Shown here: piece after piece, positions 1 to 8,885 of the stretch
How positions within the stretch are numbered: position 1 is the first letter of the stretch
Layout: every line of letters begins with the position of its first letter
Assembly (NCBI GenBank): GCA_947500825.1
Contig: CANMTR010000002.1
Location: forward strand, 62,001 to 126,000
Reading direction: 5' to 3'
DNA length: 64,000 nt
From: an uncultured Paracoccaceae bacterium
Lineage (GTDB): Bacteria > Pseudomonadota > Alphaproteobacteria > Rhodobacterales > Rhodobacteraceae
The notes under the pieces: generated by a model
The model's database searches: none
Seen by the model: only the letters and a program-made list of their open reading frames with translations
What the model was told of the DNA's origin: nothing
Made by a program: the position numbers and the translations under genes

Positions 1-162
1 GAGCAGCGACAGGTCCACCCGCGCCACGTCCCTGACGGGGCGCAGCCCGCCCCTCTCCGCCTGCCACTGGAACGCGTCGGCCGCGTCGAAATCCGGCGCC
101 TCGGGCGCGGGCGGCGCCATCCGCTCCAGCGCCGCGGCGATCCGGTGCAGCTCCGCGCTCAT
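1..162 (-). CDS. DUF815-type ATP-binding protein, N-terminal part only
   Basis: Only the first 54 codons are inside the window; the gene runs off the left edge. The visible protein begins [15 protein letters not shown] and continues with a stretch rich in Ala, Pro and Asp and the segment ending VARVDLSLL. This resembles the start of the DUF815 AAA-type ATPases that commonly follow tatC in Rhodobacterales. The Walker motifs would lie beyond the edge, so the family call rests on this short N-terminus plus gene order. The ATG overlaps the tatC stop codon in an ATGA arrangement, so it is probably translated with the tat operon. Its cellular role is not established. Confidence 0.6.
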   Translation of the reverse strand, partial: MSAELHRIAAALERMAPPAPEAPDFDAADAFQWQAERGGLRPVRDVARVDLSLL

Positions 163-1064
163 GGCCGCTTGCTGTCGTCGTCGGGCTCCTCGTCGTCGAG
201 CTCGGGCTCGTCCACGTCGTAGAGCTCCTCGTCCTCGCCCAGTATGCCTTCGGCGCGCAGCTCCTCGGTGCGCTTGCGCTCCACCCGGGCCACCAGCAGG
301 ATCGACACCTCGTAGAGGCCATAGACCACCACGAACAGGATCACCTGGGTGATCACGTCGGGCGGCGTGACCAGCGCGGCCAGCACGAGGATGCCCACGA
401 CCGCATACTTGCGCATGTCCGCCAGGCCCCGTGCGCTCACCAGCCCCGCCTTGCCCAGGAGCGTCAGCAAAACGGGAAGCTGGAAGCACAGGCCGAAGGA
501 GACGATGAACTTGATCGTGAGGTTGAGGTATTCCTGCGCCGAGCCCTGGAACACCACCGACAGCGGCGCGCCCTCCTCGGGGGAGATCGCCTCGCCCTCG
601 GCGCCGAATTGCTGGAACCCGAGGAAGAAGTCGTAGGCCAGCGGCGTCACCACGTAGAAGGCGAAGGCCGCGCCCAGAACGAACATGAACGGAGAGGAGA
701 TCAGGAAAGGCAGCATCGCCCCCTTCTCCGACCGGTAGAGGCCCGGCGCCACGAAGCGCCAGAGCTGGTGCGCGATGACCGGGAACGACAGGAACAGCCC
801 CCCCAGCATCGACACCTTGATCGCCACGAAGAAACCCTCCTGCGGCGAGATGAAGATCAGGTCGCAATCCTGGCCCCGCTGGGCCAGCACCTGGCACAAG
901 GGCTCGGTCAGGAAGGTGAAGATCGGCGTCGCCACCGTGAAGCAGACGAGCATCCCCGCCACGAAGGCCAGGACCGAGCGGATCAGGCGCGAGCGCAGCT
1001 CCGCCAGGTGCTCGATCAGCGGCGCGGCGCTGTCCTCGATGCTGTCGCGGTCCGCGGCGCTCAT
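159..1064 (-). CDS. tatC: Sec-independent protein translocase TatC
   Basis: Core membrane subunit of the twin-arginine translocase, which exports folded proteins; TatC with TatB forms the receptor for the RR signal peptide. The 301-residue protein starts with a short acidic cytoplasmic segment containing the typical [12 protein letters not shown] motif. Six hydrophobic segments follow, then a long acidic, low-complexity cytoplasmic tail rich in Asp and Glu over the last 30 or so residues. The start overlaps the tatB stop by 4 bp and the stop overlaps the next ATG, so tatA, tatB, tatC and the DUF815 gene look like one transcription unit. The C-terminal acidic tail is longer than in E. coli TatC. 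Confidence 0.97.
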   Translation of the reverse strand: MSAADRDSIEDSAAPLIEHLAELRSRLIRSVLAFVAGMLVCFTVATPIFTFLTEPLCQVLAQRGQDCDLIFISPQEGFFVAIKVSMLGGLFLSFPVIAHQLWRFVAPGLYRSEKGAMLPFLISSPFMFVLGAAFAFYVVTPLAYDFFLGFQQFGAEGEAISPEEGAPLSVVFQGSAQEYLNLTIKFIVSFGLCFQLPVLLTLLGKAGLVSARGLADMRKYAVVGILVLAALVTPPDVITQVILFVVVYGLYEVSILLVARVERKRTEELRAEGILGEDEELYDVDEPELDDEEPDDDSKRP

Positions 1065-1555
1065 GTGTCGCTCTCCCCGGCCGCGCGGTCCCGGTCCTCG
1101 CCCGCCTCGGCCCGGCCCGCGGACAGCGGCGTCTCGGCCGCCGTGCCGGTGGACTTGGCCGGGGAAGTGCGCTCGGCGGCGGCGGCGCGGGTCGCGGCGC
1201 CCTCAGCCCGGCGCGCCGCCGCCAGTTGCTCCGTCTCGGGGCCGCGCTTGGCCGCCTTGCCCGACTTCGGCGACGTCATCGGGTCCCACTTCTCGAACTG
1301 GTCGGCCGCCTCGTTGAGCTTGTCGAGCCCGTATTTCTTGGGGTTGGAATACCCTTTCAGGTCGCGGCCGATGTCCTTCACGCCGCTCTCGTCGGCGGCG
1401 TCCTCCATGGCGCGCTGGAACTCGCGCGCCATGCCCCGCATCTTTCCGGTGAACCGGCCCAGCGTGCGGAACATCCCCGGCAGGTCTTTCGGCCCGACGA
1501 CGATCAGCGCGACGATGCCGATGACCAGCAGCTCGGTCATCCCGATATCGAACAT
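1061..1555 (-). CDS. tatB: Sec-independent protein translocase subunit TatB
   Basis: Membrane-anchored Tat receptor subunit of 164 residues. It begins [20 protein letters not shown], a short periplasmic N-terminus and one transmembrane helix. This is followed by the Gly-Pro hinge (VGPKDLPG) and an amphipathic helix containing [15 protein letters not shown], all typical of TatB rather than TatA. The C-terminal third is low-complexity, rich in Ala, Glu and Arg, and likely disordered. It lies between tatA (29 bp upstream) and tatC (4 bp overlap). Confidence 0.95.
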   Translation of the reverse strand: MFDIGMTELLVIGIVALIVVGPKDLPGMFRTLGRFTGKMRGMAREFQRAMEDAADESGVKDIGRDLKGYSNPKKYGLDKLNEAADQFEKWDPMTSPKSGKAAKRGPETEQLAAARRAEGAATRAAAAERTSPAKSTGTAAETPLSAGRAEAGEDRDRAAGESDT

Positions 1556-1584
1556 GGATCAGGGGCCCCCTCGGGCTCGGGAGA

Positions 1585-1863
1585 TCAGCCGTTGCGGCTG
1601 TCGACCGTCTCGCGTTCGGCGGTGTTGGACGCGGGCGCCGCGGCCTCGGTGTGGACGGCGGGCGCCGCGATCTCGGGGTCGGCGCGCCGGCCCTTGCCCT
1701 CGTCCGCCTCGTCCTCGCGCGATCCTTCGCCGACGCCGCGCTTGAACGCGGTGATGCCCTTGCCCACCTCGCCCATGAGCGACGAGATCTTGCCCCGGCC
1801 GAACAGGACGAGCACGACGATCGCGATCAGCAGCAGGCCCGGCAGGCCGATATTGTTGAGCAT
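1585..1863 (-). CDS. tatA: Sec-independent protein translocase subunit TatA
   Basis: Pore-forming Tat subunit of 92 residues: a single N-terminal transmembrane helix, the FGRGKI hinge (the TatA-type FG motif), and an amphipathic helix including [16 protein letters not shown] charged tail follows. It is the first gene of the tatABC cluster, with a good ribosome site (GGGAG) before the ATG. In many relatives nagZ-scpA-scpB precede tatA; here the upstream neighbour is a divergent flavin reductase, so tatA probably has its own promoter. Confidence 0.95.
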   Translation of the reverse strand: MLNNIGLPGLLLIAIVVLVLFGRGKISSLMGEVGKGITAFKRGVGEGSREDEADEGKGRRADPEIAAPAVHTEAAAPASNTAERETVDSRNG

Positions 1864-1895
1864 GGGGACACTCCCTTCCCGGCTGGAACGGCTTC

Positions 1896-1924
1896 TATCT
1901 AGGGGATCATGGGCCCGAGGTGAA
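1896..1924 (-). promoter_or_regulatory. Candidate promoter of tatABC
   Basis: Read on the minus strand, TTCACC and TAGATA are separated by 17 bp and lie about 35 bp before the tatA ATG. The -35 is a fair match to the housekeeping consensus and the -10 a weak one. The rest of the 259-bp divergent gap to the flavin reductase shows nothing else clear. Confidence 0.3.
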
Positions 1925-2122
1925 GGACGAAACGATCACGGTCCGGGCACGGGCGCCCGCGCGCGCCGAAACACCCCTTCGACACCCCTTTCCCCGCGCG
2001 GGAACGGTGGCGCCCGGCCCGCATCTGCGGCATCCTGTGCCCCGACAGACCGGGGGCCGCACGCGCTGCCCCATTCCCACCGGGGCCGACAGCGCCCCGC
2101 CACGCCACCGCCCAGAGGTGTC

Positions 2123-2608
2123 ATGACCCGGATGGAACCCTTCTCCGACCGCGAGCTGCGAGATGCCTTCGGCCGCTTCGCCACCGGCGTCACGGTCGTG
2201 ACCACCCTCTCGCCCACGGGGCCGTTGGGGATCACCGCCAACAGCTTCGCCTCCGTCTCGCTCGATCCGCCGCTCGTCCTGTGGCTGCCCGCCAGGGGAT
2301 CGTCGCGCTTCGCCCCCTTCACCGAATGCGAGGCCTTCGCGATCCACATCATGGGCGCCGCCCAGACCGAGACATCGGGCGCCTTCGTGCGCGAGGGCGA
2401 CCTGTTCGACCGGCTCGACTGGCACGCCGCCGCCGACGGCACGCCGCTGCTCGACGATTGCCTGGCGCGGTTCCACTGCGCCACCCACGCCGTCCACGAC
2501 GCGGGCGACCATGCCATCGTTCTGGGCCGCGTGCTCGACGCCGAGCACCGCGAGGGCGAGCCATTGGTGTTCCAGTCGGGCCGCTTCGGCGGCTTCCGCT
2601 CGGGCTGA
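2123..2608 (+). CDS. Flavin reductase family protein (FMN-binding split barrel)
   Basis: Protein of 161 residues of the flavin reductase-like family, which uses NAD(P)H to reduce FMN or FAD, usually for a partner monooxygenase. Typical features are LRDAFGRFATGVTVVTT near the start, the SFASVSLDPPLVLW segment that contacts FMN, and the C-terminal LVFQSGRFGGF. Length matches the family. The ATG at 2123 follows an AGAGGT ribosome site; an ATG three codons later is an alternative. No monooxygenase lies beside it, so its partner cannot be read from context. It ends 6 bp from the convergent PsiE-like gene. Confidence 0.85.
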   Translation: MTRMEPFSDRELRDAFGRFATGVTVVTTLSPTGPLGITANSFASVSLDPPLVLWLPARGSSRFAPFTECEAFAIHIMGAAQTETSGAFVREGDLFDRLDWHAAADGTPLLDDCLARFHCATHAVHDAGDHAIVLGRVLDAEHREGEPLVFQSGRFGGFRSG

Positions 2609-2614
2609 AGGGGC

Positions 2615-3061
2615 TCACTCCTCGGGCGGCGCGCGTCCCTCGACCCAGGCGATGGCCAGGAGGGCGACGGCAAGGCCCACCACCGCCGCCGCGATCCCCA
2701 GCAGGAACGGGCCGGTGGCGTTGTCCACCTCGAGCACGATCAGCTTGCGCACCACGGCCAGCATGCCGATCACGATCACCGTGCGAAGCTGCTTCAGCCC
2801 GTGCTCGCCGGCCACGAGCTGGCCGATGGAGCGGGCCAGCTCCAGCGCGATCACGGCCGCCAGCACCCTGTCGAACAGGGTCTGGAACTGCGGGTAATCG
2901 AGCGTGCCGCGCTGCTCCACCGTCATGGTCCACAGGGTGAGGAAGAACGACCACACCGCCAACCCCACCACCGCGACCATGCCCACCAGGACCACGGCCG
3001 AGACGATCTGCTCGACGACGTGATAGACCTGCAGCACGCGGCTCTCGGGCTTCTCTTCCAT
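2615..3061 (-). CDS. PsiE-like phosphate-starvation-inducible membrane protein
   Basis: Small integral membrane protein of 148 residues with four hydrophobic segments, at about residues 20-45, 65-85, 90-112 and 118-140. The LDRVLAAVIALELARSI and LRTVIVIGMLAVVRKLIVLE segments resemble the PsiE family (PF06146), whose biochemical function is unknown. The gene is divergent from lysC (97 bp between starts) and convergent with the flavin reductase. No Pho box was recognised. The start codon sits inside the 8-bp palindrome TGACGTCA region, probably by chance. Confidence 0.7.
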   Translation of the reverse strand: MEEKPESRVLQVYHVVEQIVSAVVLVGMVAVVGLAVWSFFLTLWTMTVEQRGTLDYPQFQTLFDRVLAAVIALELARSIGQLVAGEHGLKQLRTVIVIGMLAVVRKLIVLEVDNATGPFLLGIAAAVVGLAVALLAIAWVEGRAPPEE

Positions 3062-3101
3062 GACGTCACAATGGCAGGAATGCGCGGCAAATCAACGCCC
3101 C

Positions 3102-3130
3102 TTGCGCCCCGTCCGCCCTGTCCATAAGAC
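3102..3130 (+). promoter_or_regulatory. Candidate promoter of lysC
   Basis: TTGCGC and TAAGAC are separated by exactly 17 bp, predicting transcription start near 3137 and a leader of about 20 nt before the lysC ATG. A GGACGGAGG ribosome site lies in that leader. No room remains for a lysine riboswitch, so control is probably by feedback on the enzyme. Confidence 0.4.
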
Positions 3131-3158
3131 GCGCCCGAACACGGGACGGAGGCGACCC

Positions 3159-4403
3159 ATGTCGCGCCTTGTGATGAAGTTCGGCGGCACCTCCGTCGCC
3201 ACCCCCGACCGGATCCGCCGGGCGGCCAAGCGCGTCGCGCGCGAGGTGGCGAACGGCCACGAGGTGATCGTGATCGTCTCGGCCATGGCCGGCAAGACCA
3301 ACGAGCTGGTGGGCTGGGTGAACGAGATCTCGCCCTTCTACGACGCGCGCGAATACGACGCCGTCGTCTCCTCGGGCGAGGCGGTCACCGCCGGTCTCAT
3401 GGCCCTCACCTTGCAGGAGATGGAGATCCCGGCCCGCTCCTGGCAGGGCTGGCAGGTGCCGCTCCTGACGAACGGCGCCCATTCCGCCGCCCGGATCGAG
3501 GAGATCCCGACCGCCTATCTCGACGAGCGATTCGCCCAAGGGATGAAGGTCGCGGTCGTGGCGGGCTTCCAGGGCGTCAGCCCCGAGGGGCGTATCACCA
3601 CGCTTGGCCGCGGCGGGTCCGACACCACCGCCGTGGCCTTCGCGGCCGCCTTCGACGCGGTGCGCTGCGACATCTACACCGACGTGGACGGCGTCTACAC
3701 CACCGACCCCCGGATCACCTCGAAGGCCCGCAAGCTCGACCGCATCGCCTTCGAGGAGATGCTGGAACTGGCCTCTCTCGGCGCCAAGGTGCTCCAGACC
3801 CGCTCGGTCGAGCTGGCCATGCGATTCGGGGTCAAGGTGCGGGTCCTGTCCTCGTTCGGGGATTACGACGAAACGGCCGGGACGCTGGTCTGCGCGGAGG
3901 ACGAGATCGTGGAAAGCAATGTCGTGAACGGCGTGGCCTACAGCCGCGAAGAGGCCAAGATGACCCTGCTGGGGGTAGAGGACAGGCCCGGCATCGCCGC
4001 CGCCATCTTCGGCCCCCTGTCCGAGGCGGGCGTCAACGTGGACATGATCGTCCAGAACATCGCCGAGCGCGGCAAGACCGACATGACCTTCTCCTGCCCC
4101 GTCGACGAGGTGGGCCGGGCCCGCAAGGCGCTCGAGGGCTCGCGCGATTCGGGCGACATCGGCTACGCCGAGCTCCTGGCCGACACCGAGGTCGCCAAGG
4201 TCTCGGTCGTGGGGATCGGCATGCGCTCCCACGCGGGCGTGGCCGCGCGCATGTTCGAGGCGCTCAAGGACGAGAACGTCAACATCAAGGTCATCACCAC
4301 GTCCGAGATCAAGATCTCCGTCCTGATCGACCGCAAGTACATGGAACTCGCCGTGCAGTCCCTCCACGACGCCTTCGGGCTGGAGACGGCCGGCTCCAAC
4401 TGA
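3159..4403 (+). CDS. lysC: Aspartate kinase
   Basis: Phosphorylates L-aspartate with ATP, the first step toward lysine, threonine, methionine and diaminopimelate. The 414-residue protein has the N-terminal KFGGTSVA motif at residues 7-14. It also has the GRGGSDTTA catalytic loop and the [12 protein letters not shown] segment of the kinase domain (about 1-245). Two ACT regulatory repeats follow at about 265-340 and 345-410 ([16 protein letters not shown] and [19 protein letters not shown]). This is the single-polypeptide alpha-type layout seen in feedback-inhibited enzymes. The ATG at 3159 is chosen from the strong upstream ribosome site and the conserved [10 protein letters not shown] start. 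Confidence 0.96.
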   Translation: MSRLVMKFGGTSVATPDRIRRAAKRVAREVANGHEVIVIVSAMAGKTNELVGWVNEISPFYDAREYDAVVSSGEAVTAGLMALTLQEMEIPARSWQGWQVPLLTNGAHSAARIEEIPTAYLDERFAQGMKVAVVAGFQGVSPEGRITTLGRGGSDTTAVAFAAAFDAVRCDIYTDVDGVYTTDPRITSKARKLDRIAFEEMLELASLGAKVLQTRSVELAMRFGVKVRVLSSFGDYDETAGTLVCAEDEIVESNVVNGVAYSREEAKMTLLGVEDRPGIAAAIFGPLSEAGVNVDMIVQNIAERGKTDMTFSCPVDEVGRARKALEGSRDSGDIGYAELLADTEVAKVSVVGIGMRSHAGVAARMFEALKDENVNIKVITTSEIKISVLIDRKYMELAVQSLHDAFGLETAGSN

Positions 4404-4412
4404 GGCCGCGTC

Positions 4413-5498
4413 TCAGCGCCCGCCCACATCCTCCCGGGCGATGGCCACGGACTTCACCACCGCATGGGCGCGCGTGCCCACGTCCAGGCCCATCCGCTCC
4501 GCCGAGCGGCGCGTGATCCGCGCCAGTACCGTGCCCCCGGGCGTGGCGAGCGATACCATAACGCCCGGCCCCTCGCCCGCCCGGATCGCCTCGATCCGCC
4601 CCGGCAGGACGTTGAGCGCCGACATGCCCCTCGGATGCTCCAGCGACAGGATCACCTCCTGCGCGGGGATCCGCACCCGGATCGCGGCGCCCACGCGCCG
4701 CTCGATCCGCGGCACGAAGAGCGCGACGCCGCCCGCGTCGAGCTCCGACAATCCGTCGTCGTGGTGCGCGGCCACCCGCACCTCCAGCACCGCGCCCGCC
4801 GCGCGGATGCCCGCAGGCACCACCGTGGGGTCGGCGAGCACCCGCGCGGCGGGCCCCTCCGCCACCACCCGGCCGCCGTCGAGCGCCACCACCGTCGTCG
4901 CGAGGCGCGCCACCTCCGCCGCGGCATGGCTGACGTAAAGGATCGGCACCGCCACATCGTCGCGCAGCCGCTCGAAATAGGGCAGGATCTCGGCCTTGCG
5001 CGCCTCGTCGAGCGCCGCGAGCGGCTCGTCCGCCAGGATCAGCCGGGGCCGGGCCAGAAGCGCGCGCCCGATCCCCACCCGCGCCTTCTCCCCCCCCGAC
5101 AGGGCGCCCGGCCGCCGCTCCAGGAGCGGCCCGATCCCCAGCATCTCGACGATCCGGGCCTCGTGGGACCGGTCCCGGCCCCACCCCGAGAATCGCCGCC
5201 CGTAGTCGAGGTTGCCGCGCACGCTTAAGTGCGGAAACAGCCGCCCGTCCTGGAACACCACCCCGATCCGGCGCCGGTGCGGCGGCGTCCAGACGCCCCG
5301 GGCGGTGTCGCACAGCACCTCGCCGTCGAGGACGATGCGCCCCGCATCGGGCCGGATAAGCCCCGCCACCGCATCGACCACCGAGGTCTTGCCCGATCCC
5401 GACCGCCCGAACAGGACGGTCACGCCGCGCGGCGCCGAGAAATCCGCCTTCAGCCGGAACGCGCCCAGCCGGTGGCGCAGATGCACCTCCAGGCTCAC
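4413..5498 (-). CDS. modC: Molybdate ABC transporter ATP-binding protein
   Basis: ATPase of the ModABC molybdate importer, 361 residues. Walker A GRSGSGKT is at residues 31-38; the ABC signature [16 protein letters not shown] and Walker [13 protein letters not shown] follow. The C-terminal 65 residues (from about [15 protein letters not shown]) form a TOBE/molybdate-binding domain typical of ModC. A GTG start at 5498 is used because it overlaps the modB stop (GTGA) and gives the normal family length. Gene order on this strand is modA-modB-modC with overlaps throughout, so the three are translationally coupled. It ends 9 bp from convergent lysC. Confidence 0.95.
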   Translation of the reverse strand: MSLEVHLRHRLGAFRLKADFSAPRGVTVLFGRSGSGKTSVVDAVAGLIRPDAGRIVLDGEVLCDTARGVWTPPHRRRIGVVFQDGRLFPHLSVRGNLDYGRRFSGWGRDRSHEARIVEMLGIGPLLERRPGALSGGEKARVGIGRALLARPRLILADEPLAALDEARKAEILPYFERLRDDVAVPILYVSHAAAEVARLATTVVALDGGRVVAEGPAARVLADPTVVPAGIRAAGAVLEVRVAAHHDDGLSELDAGGVALFVPRIERRVGAAIRVRIPAQEVILSLEHPRGMSALNVLPGRIEAIRAGEGPGVMVSLATPGGTVLARITRRSAERMGLDVGTRAHAVVKSVAIAREDVGGR

Positions 5499-6187
5499 CG
5501 GCCCGACACCCTGCGCGTGAGCCAGCCCCCCAGCACCTCCGACAGGCCCAGGGCCGTCATCGCCACCGCCACCGACACCCCCACCAGCGCCAGCGCCGCC
5601 GCCTCGCCTCCCGGCACCTGCAGGAAGGCGTAGATCGCGGTGGGCAGGGTCTGGGTCTCGCCGGGGATGTTGGAGACGAAGGTGATCGTCGCCCCGAACT
5701 CCCCCATCGCCTTGGCGAAGGACAGGATCGCGCCCGTGACGATGCCGGGCAGGATCAGCGGCAGCGTCACCGTGGCGAACACCCAGGGCCGCGAGGCGCC
5801 GAGCGTTCCGGCCGCCTGCTCCAGCCTGGGGTCCACCGCCTCGATCGACAGCCGGATCGCGCGCACCATGAGCGGGAACGCCATGATCGCCGCGGCCAGC
5901 GCCGCCCCAGTCCAGCGAAAGGCGAAGACGATACCGAGCTCGGCGAGCGGCGCCCCCACGGGCCCCCGCGGCCCGAACGTCACCAGCAGCAGGTAGCCCG
6001 TCACCACCGGGGGCAGGATCAGCGGCAGGTGCACCAGCCCGTTGAGCAGCCCCCGCCCCGGGAAGCGCCACCGCGCCAGCGCGAAGGCCACCAGCACGCC
6101 CGGCGGCAGGCTCGCGGCGACGGCCCAGAGCGACACCTTCAGCGACAGAAGGAGCGCGTCGCGCGCCTCGGGCGGCAACCCCTCCAT
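5495..6187 (-). CDS. modB: Molybdate ABC transporter permease
   Basis: Membrane permease of the molybdate importer, about 230 residues. It shows five hydrophobic segments and the binding-protein-dependent transport signature around AGTLGASRPWVFATVTLPLILPG, where the EAA-like loop docks with ModC. The ATG at 6187 overlaps the modA stop in a TGATG arrangement; a GTG one codon upstream is an alternative. The N-terminus MEGLPPEARDALLLSLKVS fits ModB. It would form a homodimer with two ModC subunits. Confidence 0.95.
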   Translation of the reverse strand: MEGLPPEARDALLLSLKVSLWAVAASLPPGVLVAFALARWRFPGRGLLNGLVHLPLILPPVVTGYLLLVTFGPRGPVGAPLAELGIVFAFRWTGAALAAAIMAFPLMVRAIRLSIEAVDPRLEQAAGTLGASRPWVFATVTLPLILPGIVTGAILSFAKAMGEFGATITFVSNIPGETQTLPTAIYAFLQVPGGEAAALALVGVSVAVAMTALGLSEVLGGWLTRRVSGR

Positions 6188-6930
6188 CACCCGGGCGGCG
6201 GGGTGAAGCCCAGGTCGGCGAAGACCGCGCCGGCCTCGCCCTCCCCCAGCCAGTCGAGGAACGCGGCCGCCTCCGCCCCGCCCTCGCCCACCAGCGCGGC
6301 GGGATAGACGATGGGCGGGTGGCTGTCGTCGGGGAAGGTCGCGACGACCTCCACCCTCGGCTCGGCTGCCGCGTCGGTGGCATAGACCACGCCGTAGGGG
6401 GCCGCCCCCGTCGCCACCAGCGCCAGCGCCGCGCGCACGTTGTCGGCCTGGGCGACGCGGGGTCCGAGCGCCTGCCACAGCCCGAGGCTCTCCAGCGCCG
6501 CGCGGCCGTAGATCCCCGCGGGCACCGCCTCCACCAGCGCCATGGCGAGGCGCCCCTCGCCCAGGGCGGCGGGCAGGTCGGCCGGGTCGAGCGGCGCGGC
6601 CCCGTCCGGGGCCACCAGCACCAGGCGGTTGCCCAGAAGGTCGCGGCGCGAGCCGGGCACGAGCAGGCCGTCCGCCTCGAGCCTGTCCATCCAGTCCGCG
6701 TTGGCGGAGACGAACACGTCCGCCGGCGCGCCCTGCTGGATCTGGCGGGCAAGCGCGGAGGACCCGGCCAGCGCCACGGTCACCCGCCCCCCCGTCGCGT
6801 CCTCGTAGAGGGCCGCAAGGCGGTCCATCGCCGTCTTGAGGCTCGCCGCCGCGAAGACGGTGATCCGGTCCGCGAGGGCCGGGCCCGCGCAGAGCGACAG
6901 CAACAGGGCAAGGACGAAGGTGCCGCGCAT
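6187..6930 (-). CDS. modA: Molybdate ABC transporter substrate-binding protein
   Basis: Periplasmic molybdate-binding protein of 247 residues. The start at 6930 gives a clean signal peptide (MRGTFVLALLLSLCAGPALA, predicted cleavage after ALA). The mature protein begins DRITVFAAASLKTAMDRL, the ModA hallmark in which the Ser of AAASL binds the oxyanion. A second anion-contact region is VALAGSSALARQIQQG. Longer upstream in-frame starts would put Arg- and Pro-rich sequence before the signal peptide and are rejected. First gene of modABC. Confidence 0.95.
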   Translation of the reverse strand: MRGTFVLALLLSLCAGPALADRITVFAAASLKTAMDRLAALYEDATGGRVTVALAGSSALARQIQQGAPADVFVSANADWMDRLEADGLLVPGSRRDLLGNRLVLVAPDGAAPLDPADLPAALGEGRLAMALVEAVPAGIYGRAALESLGLWQALGPRVAQADNVRAALALVATGAAPYGVVYATDAAAEPRVEVVATFPDDSHPPIVYPAALVGEGGAEAAAFLDWLGEGEAGAVFADLGFTPPPG

Positions 6931-6966
6931 GGGCGCGACAATCACCCCGGCCGGAGGCGCGTGCAA

Positions 6967-6992
6967 GCGATATGTTCGAGCGGGAATAACGC
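6967..6992 (-). promoter_or_regulatory. Possible ModE-like (Mo-box) inverted repeat before modA
   Basis: Read toward modA, GCGTTAT and ATATCGC form an inverted repeat with one mismatch and a 12-bp spacer, centred about 50 bp before the modA ATG. It resembles the CG-T-TATA type half-sites bound by ModE/Mop repressors, but the match is partial. No modE gene is in the window. Confidence 0.3.
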
Positions 6993-7044
6993 CGCCGCGG
7001 CGGCGCGGGCCTTCCGGCCGGCGGCCATGCCTACCCGGCACGAA

Positions 7045-7080
7045 GCGAGGAAGGGGGGAGCGGCCCGCGCCGCTCCCCCC
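7045..7080 (-). terminator. Terminator hairpin downstream of lpd
   Basis: A perfect 12-bp stem (arms 7053-7064 and 7069-7080) with a 4-nt loop lies 8 bp after the lpd stop. On the minus strand it is followed by a short TTCC stretch rather than a long U tract. The position at the end of aceE-aceF-lpd supports termination; the weak U tract leaves room for Rho dependence. Confidence 0.6.
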
Positions 7081-7087
7081 GGGGAAG

Positions 7088-8875
7088 CTATTTCTTCTTC
7101 TTGGGCGGGATCAGGTCGGTAATCGTGCCGTCGAACATCTCGGCGGCGAAGTTCACCGTCTCCGACAGGGTCGGGTGCGGGTGGATCGTGTGGCCGAGGT
7201 CGATGGAATCGGCCCCCATCTCGATGGCCAGTGCCACTTCCGAGATCAGGTCGCCCGCGTTGGTGCCGACGATGGCGCCGCCGATCACCCGGTCGTCCTC
7301 GGGGTCGAAGATCAGCTTCGTCATCCCCTCCGCGCGCCCGTTGGACTGCGCCCGGCCCGAGGCGGCCCAGGGGAATACCCCCTTCTCGACCTTCAGGCCC
7401 CGCTCCTTGGCCTGCGCCTCGGTCACGCCGCACCAGGCGACCTCGGGGTCGGTATAGGCCACCGAGGGGATCACGCGCGCGTCGAAGGCGCGCTTCTCGC
7501 CCGCGCAGACCTCGGCGGCGACCTTGCCCTCGTGCACCGCCTTGTGGGCGAGCATGGGCTGGCCCACCACGTCGCCGATGGCGAAGATGTGGTCCACGTT
7601 GGTGCGCTGCTGGTCGTCGACCTCGATGAAGCCGCGCTCGGTGACCTTCACGCCGGCCTTCTCGGCGGCGATCTTGGCGCCGTTGGGGCTGCGTCCCACG
7701 GCCACGAGCATCTTGTCGAAGGTCTCCGTCGAGCTTTCGCCCTTGGCGTCCTCCCACGTGACCTTGAGGCCGCCCTTCTGCGCCTTCACCTCCGTCACCT
7801 TGGACTTGGTGTGGATGGTCATGCGACCCTCCATCCGCTTCTGGAGCGGCTTGACCACGTCCTTGTCCGCACCGGGCAGGATCTGGTCCAGCATCTCGAT
7901 CACCGTGACGTCCGATCCCAGCGCGTCGTAGACCGTGGCCATCTCGAAGCCGATGATGCCGCCGCCCAGGACGCACATCTTCTTGGGGATCGGGTCGATC
8001 TGCAGCGCGCCGGTCGAATCGACGATGCGCTCGTCGTCATGGGGCACGAAGGGCAGCTCCACGGGCTGCGATCCTGCGGCGATGATGCACTGGTCGAAGG
8101 TCACGGTCGTCTTGCCGTCGGCCGTCTCCACCTCGATGGAGTTGGCGCCCGTGAAGGTGCCCGACCCCTCGACCGTGGTGACCTTGCGCTGCTTGGCCAT
8201 GCCGGCCAGCCCGCCGGTCATCTTCTTGACCACGCTGTCCTTCCAGCCGCCGAGCTTCTTGGCATCGACCTTGGCCTTGCCGAAATCGAGCCCGTGCTCG
8301 GCCATCTCCTCGGTCTCGGTGATGACCTTCGACGCGTGCAGCAGCGCCTTGGAGGGGATGCAGCCCACGTTGAGGCACACGCCCCCCAGCGACGAGTAGC
8401 GCTCGATCAGCACCACCTTCTTGCCGAGATCCGCGGCCCGGAACGCGGCGGTGTAGCCACCCGGGCCGGAGCCCAGCACCACCACCTCGCCGTGGAGGTC
8501 GCCCGAGCCGGACGACGTTCCCGTCGCCGCCTCCGGCGCGGGCGCCTCCTCCTTCTTCTCCTTGCCGGACGACTTGCCGGACGACTTGGTGGGCGCCTCG
8601 GCCCCGCCGCCATCCTCGTCTTCGTCGTCGCCGCCCTCCTCCTCGGCGGCCTCCACGGTCAGGATCACGTCGCCTTGCGTGACCGTGTCGCCCTCCGAGA
8701 CCTTGATCTCGGTCACCTTGCCCGCGTGGGACGAGGGCACCTCCATGGTCGCCTTGTCGGATTCCAGCTCGACGAGCGGATCCTCCTTCTCGATCGTGTC
8801 TCCGACCGAGACCAGCACGGCGATCACCGGAACGTCCGAGAAATCGCCGATATCGGGAACCTTCACATCCGTCAT
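7088..8875 (-). CDS. lpd: Dihydrolipoyl dehydrogenase with N-terminal lipoyl domain
   Basis: E3 component that reoxidises dihydrolipoyl groups using FAD and NAD+. The 595-residue protein is longer than a plain E3 (about 470) because residues 1-80 are a biotinyl-lipoyl domain with the lipoylation motif DKATMEVP. A Glu/Ala/Ser-rich linker follows to about residue 130. The E3 core has the FAD site VVLGSGPGGYTAAFRAADLG, the redox disulfide GGVCLNVGCIPSK, and the active-site base motif HPHPTLSE near the C-terminus. It ends in a run of four lysines. Third gene after aceE and aceF, so dedicated to pyruvate dehydrogenase. Confidence 0.96.
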   Translation of the reverse strand: MTDVKVPDIGDFSDVPVIAVLVSVGDTIEKEDPLVELESDKATMEVPSSHAGKVTEIKVSEGDTVTQGDVILTVEAAEEEGGDDEDEDGGGAEAPTKSSGKSSGKEKKEEAPAPEAATGTSSGSGDLHGEVVVLGSGPGGYTAAFRAADLGKKVVLIERYSSLGGVCLNVGCIPSKALLHASKVITETEEMAEHGLDFGKAKVDAKKLGGWKDSVVKKMTGGLAGMAKQRKVTTVEGSGTFTGANSIEVETADGKTTVTFDQCIIAAGSQPVELPFVPHDDERIVDSTGALQIDPIPKKMCVLGGGIIGFEMATVYDALGSDVTVIEMLDQILPGADKDVVKPLQKRMEGRMTIHTKSKVTEVKAQKGGLKVTWEDAKGESSTETFDKMLVAVGRSPNGAKIAAEKAGVKVTERGFIEVDDQQRTNVDHIFAIGDVVGQPMLAHKAVHEGKVAAEVCAGEKRAFDARVIPSVAYTDPEVAWCGVTEAQAKERGLKVEKGVFPWAASGRAQSNGRAEGMTKLIFDPEDDRVIGGAIVGTNAGDLISEVALAIEMGADSIDLGHTIHPHPTLSETVNFAAEMFDGTITDLIPPKKKK

Positions 8876-8885
8876 GTCAGACCCC

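Noticed and set aside
3061-3068. Perfect 8-bp palindrome TGACGTCA near the PsiE-like start
   Set aside because: Too short to separate from chance and not at a recognised promoter position.
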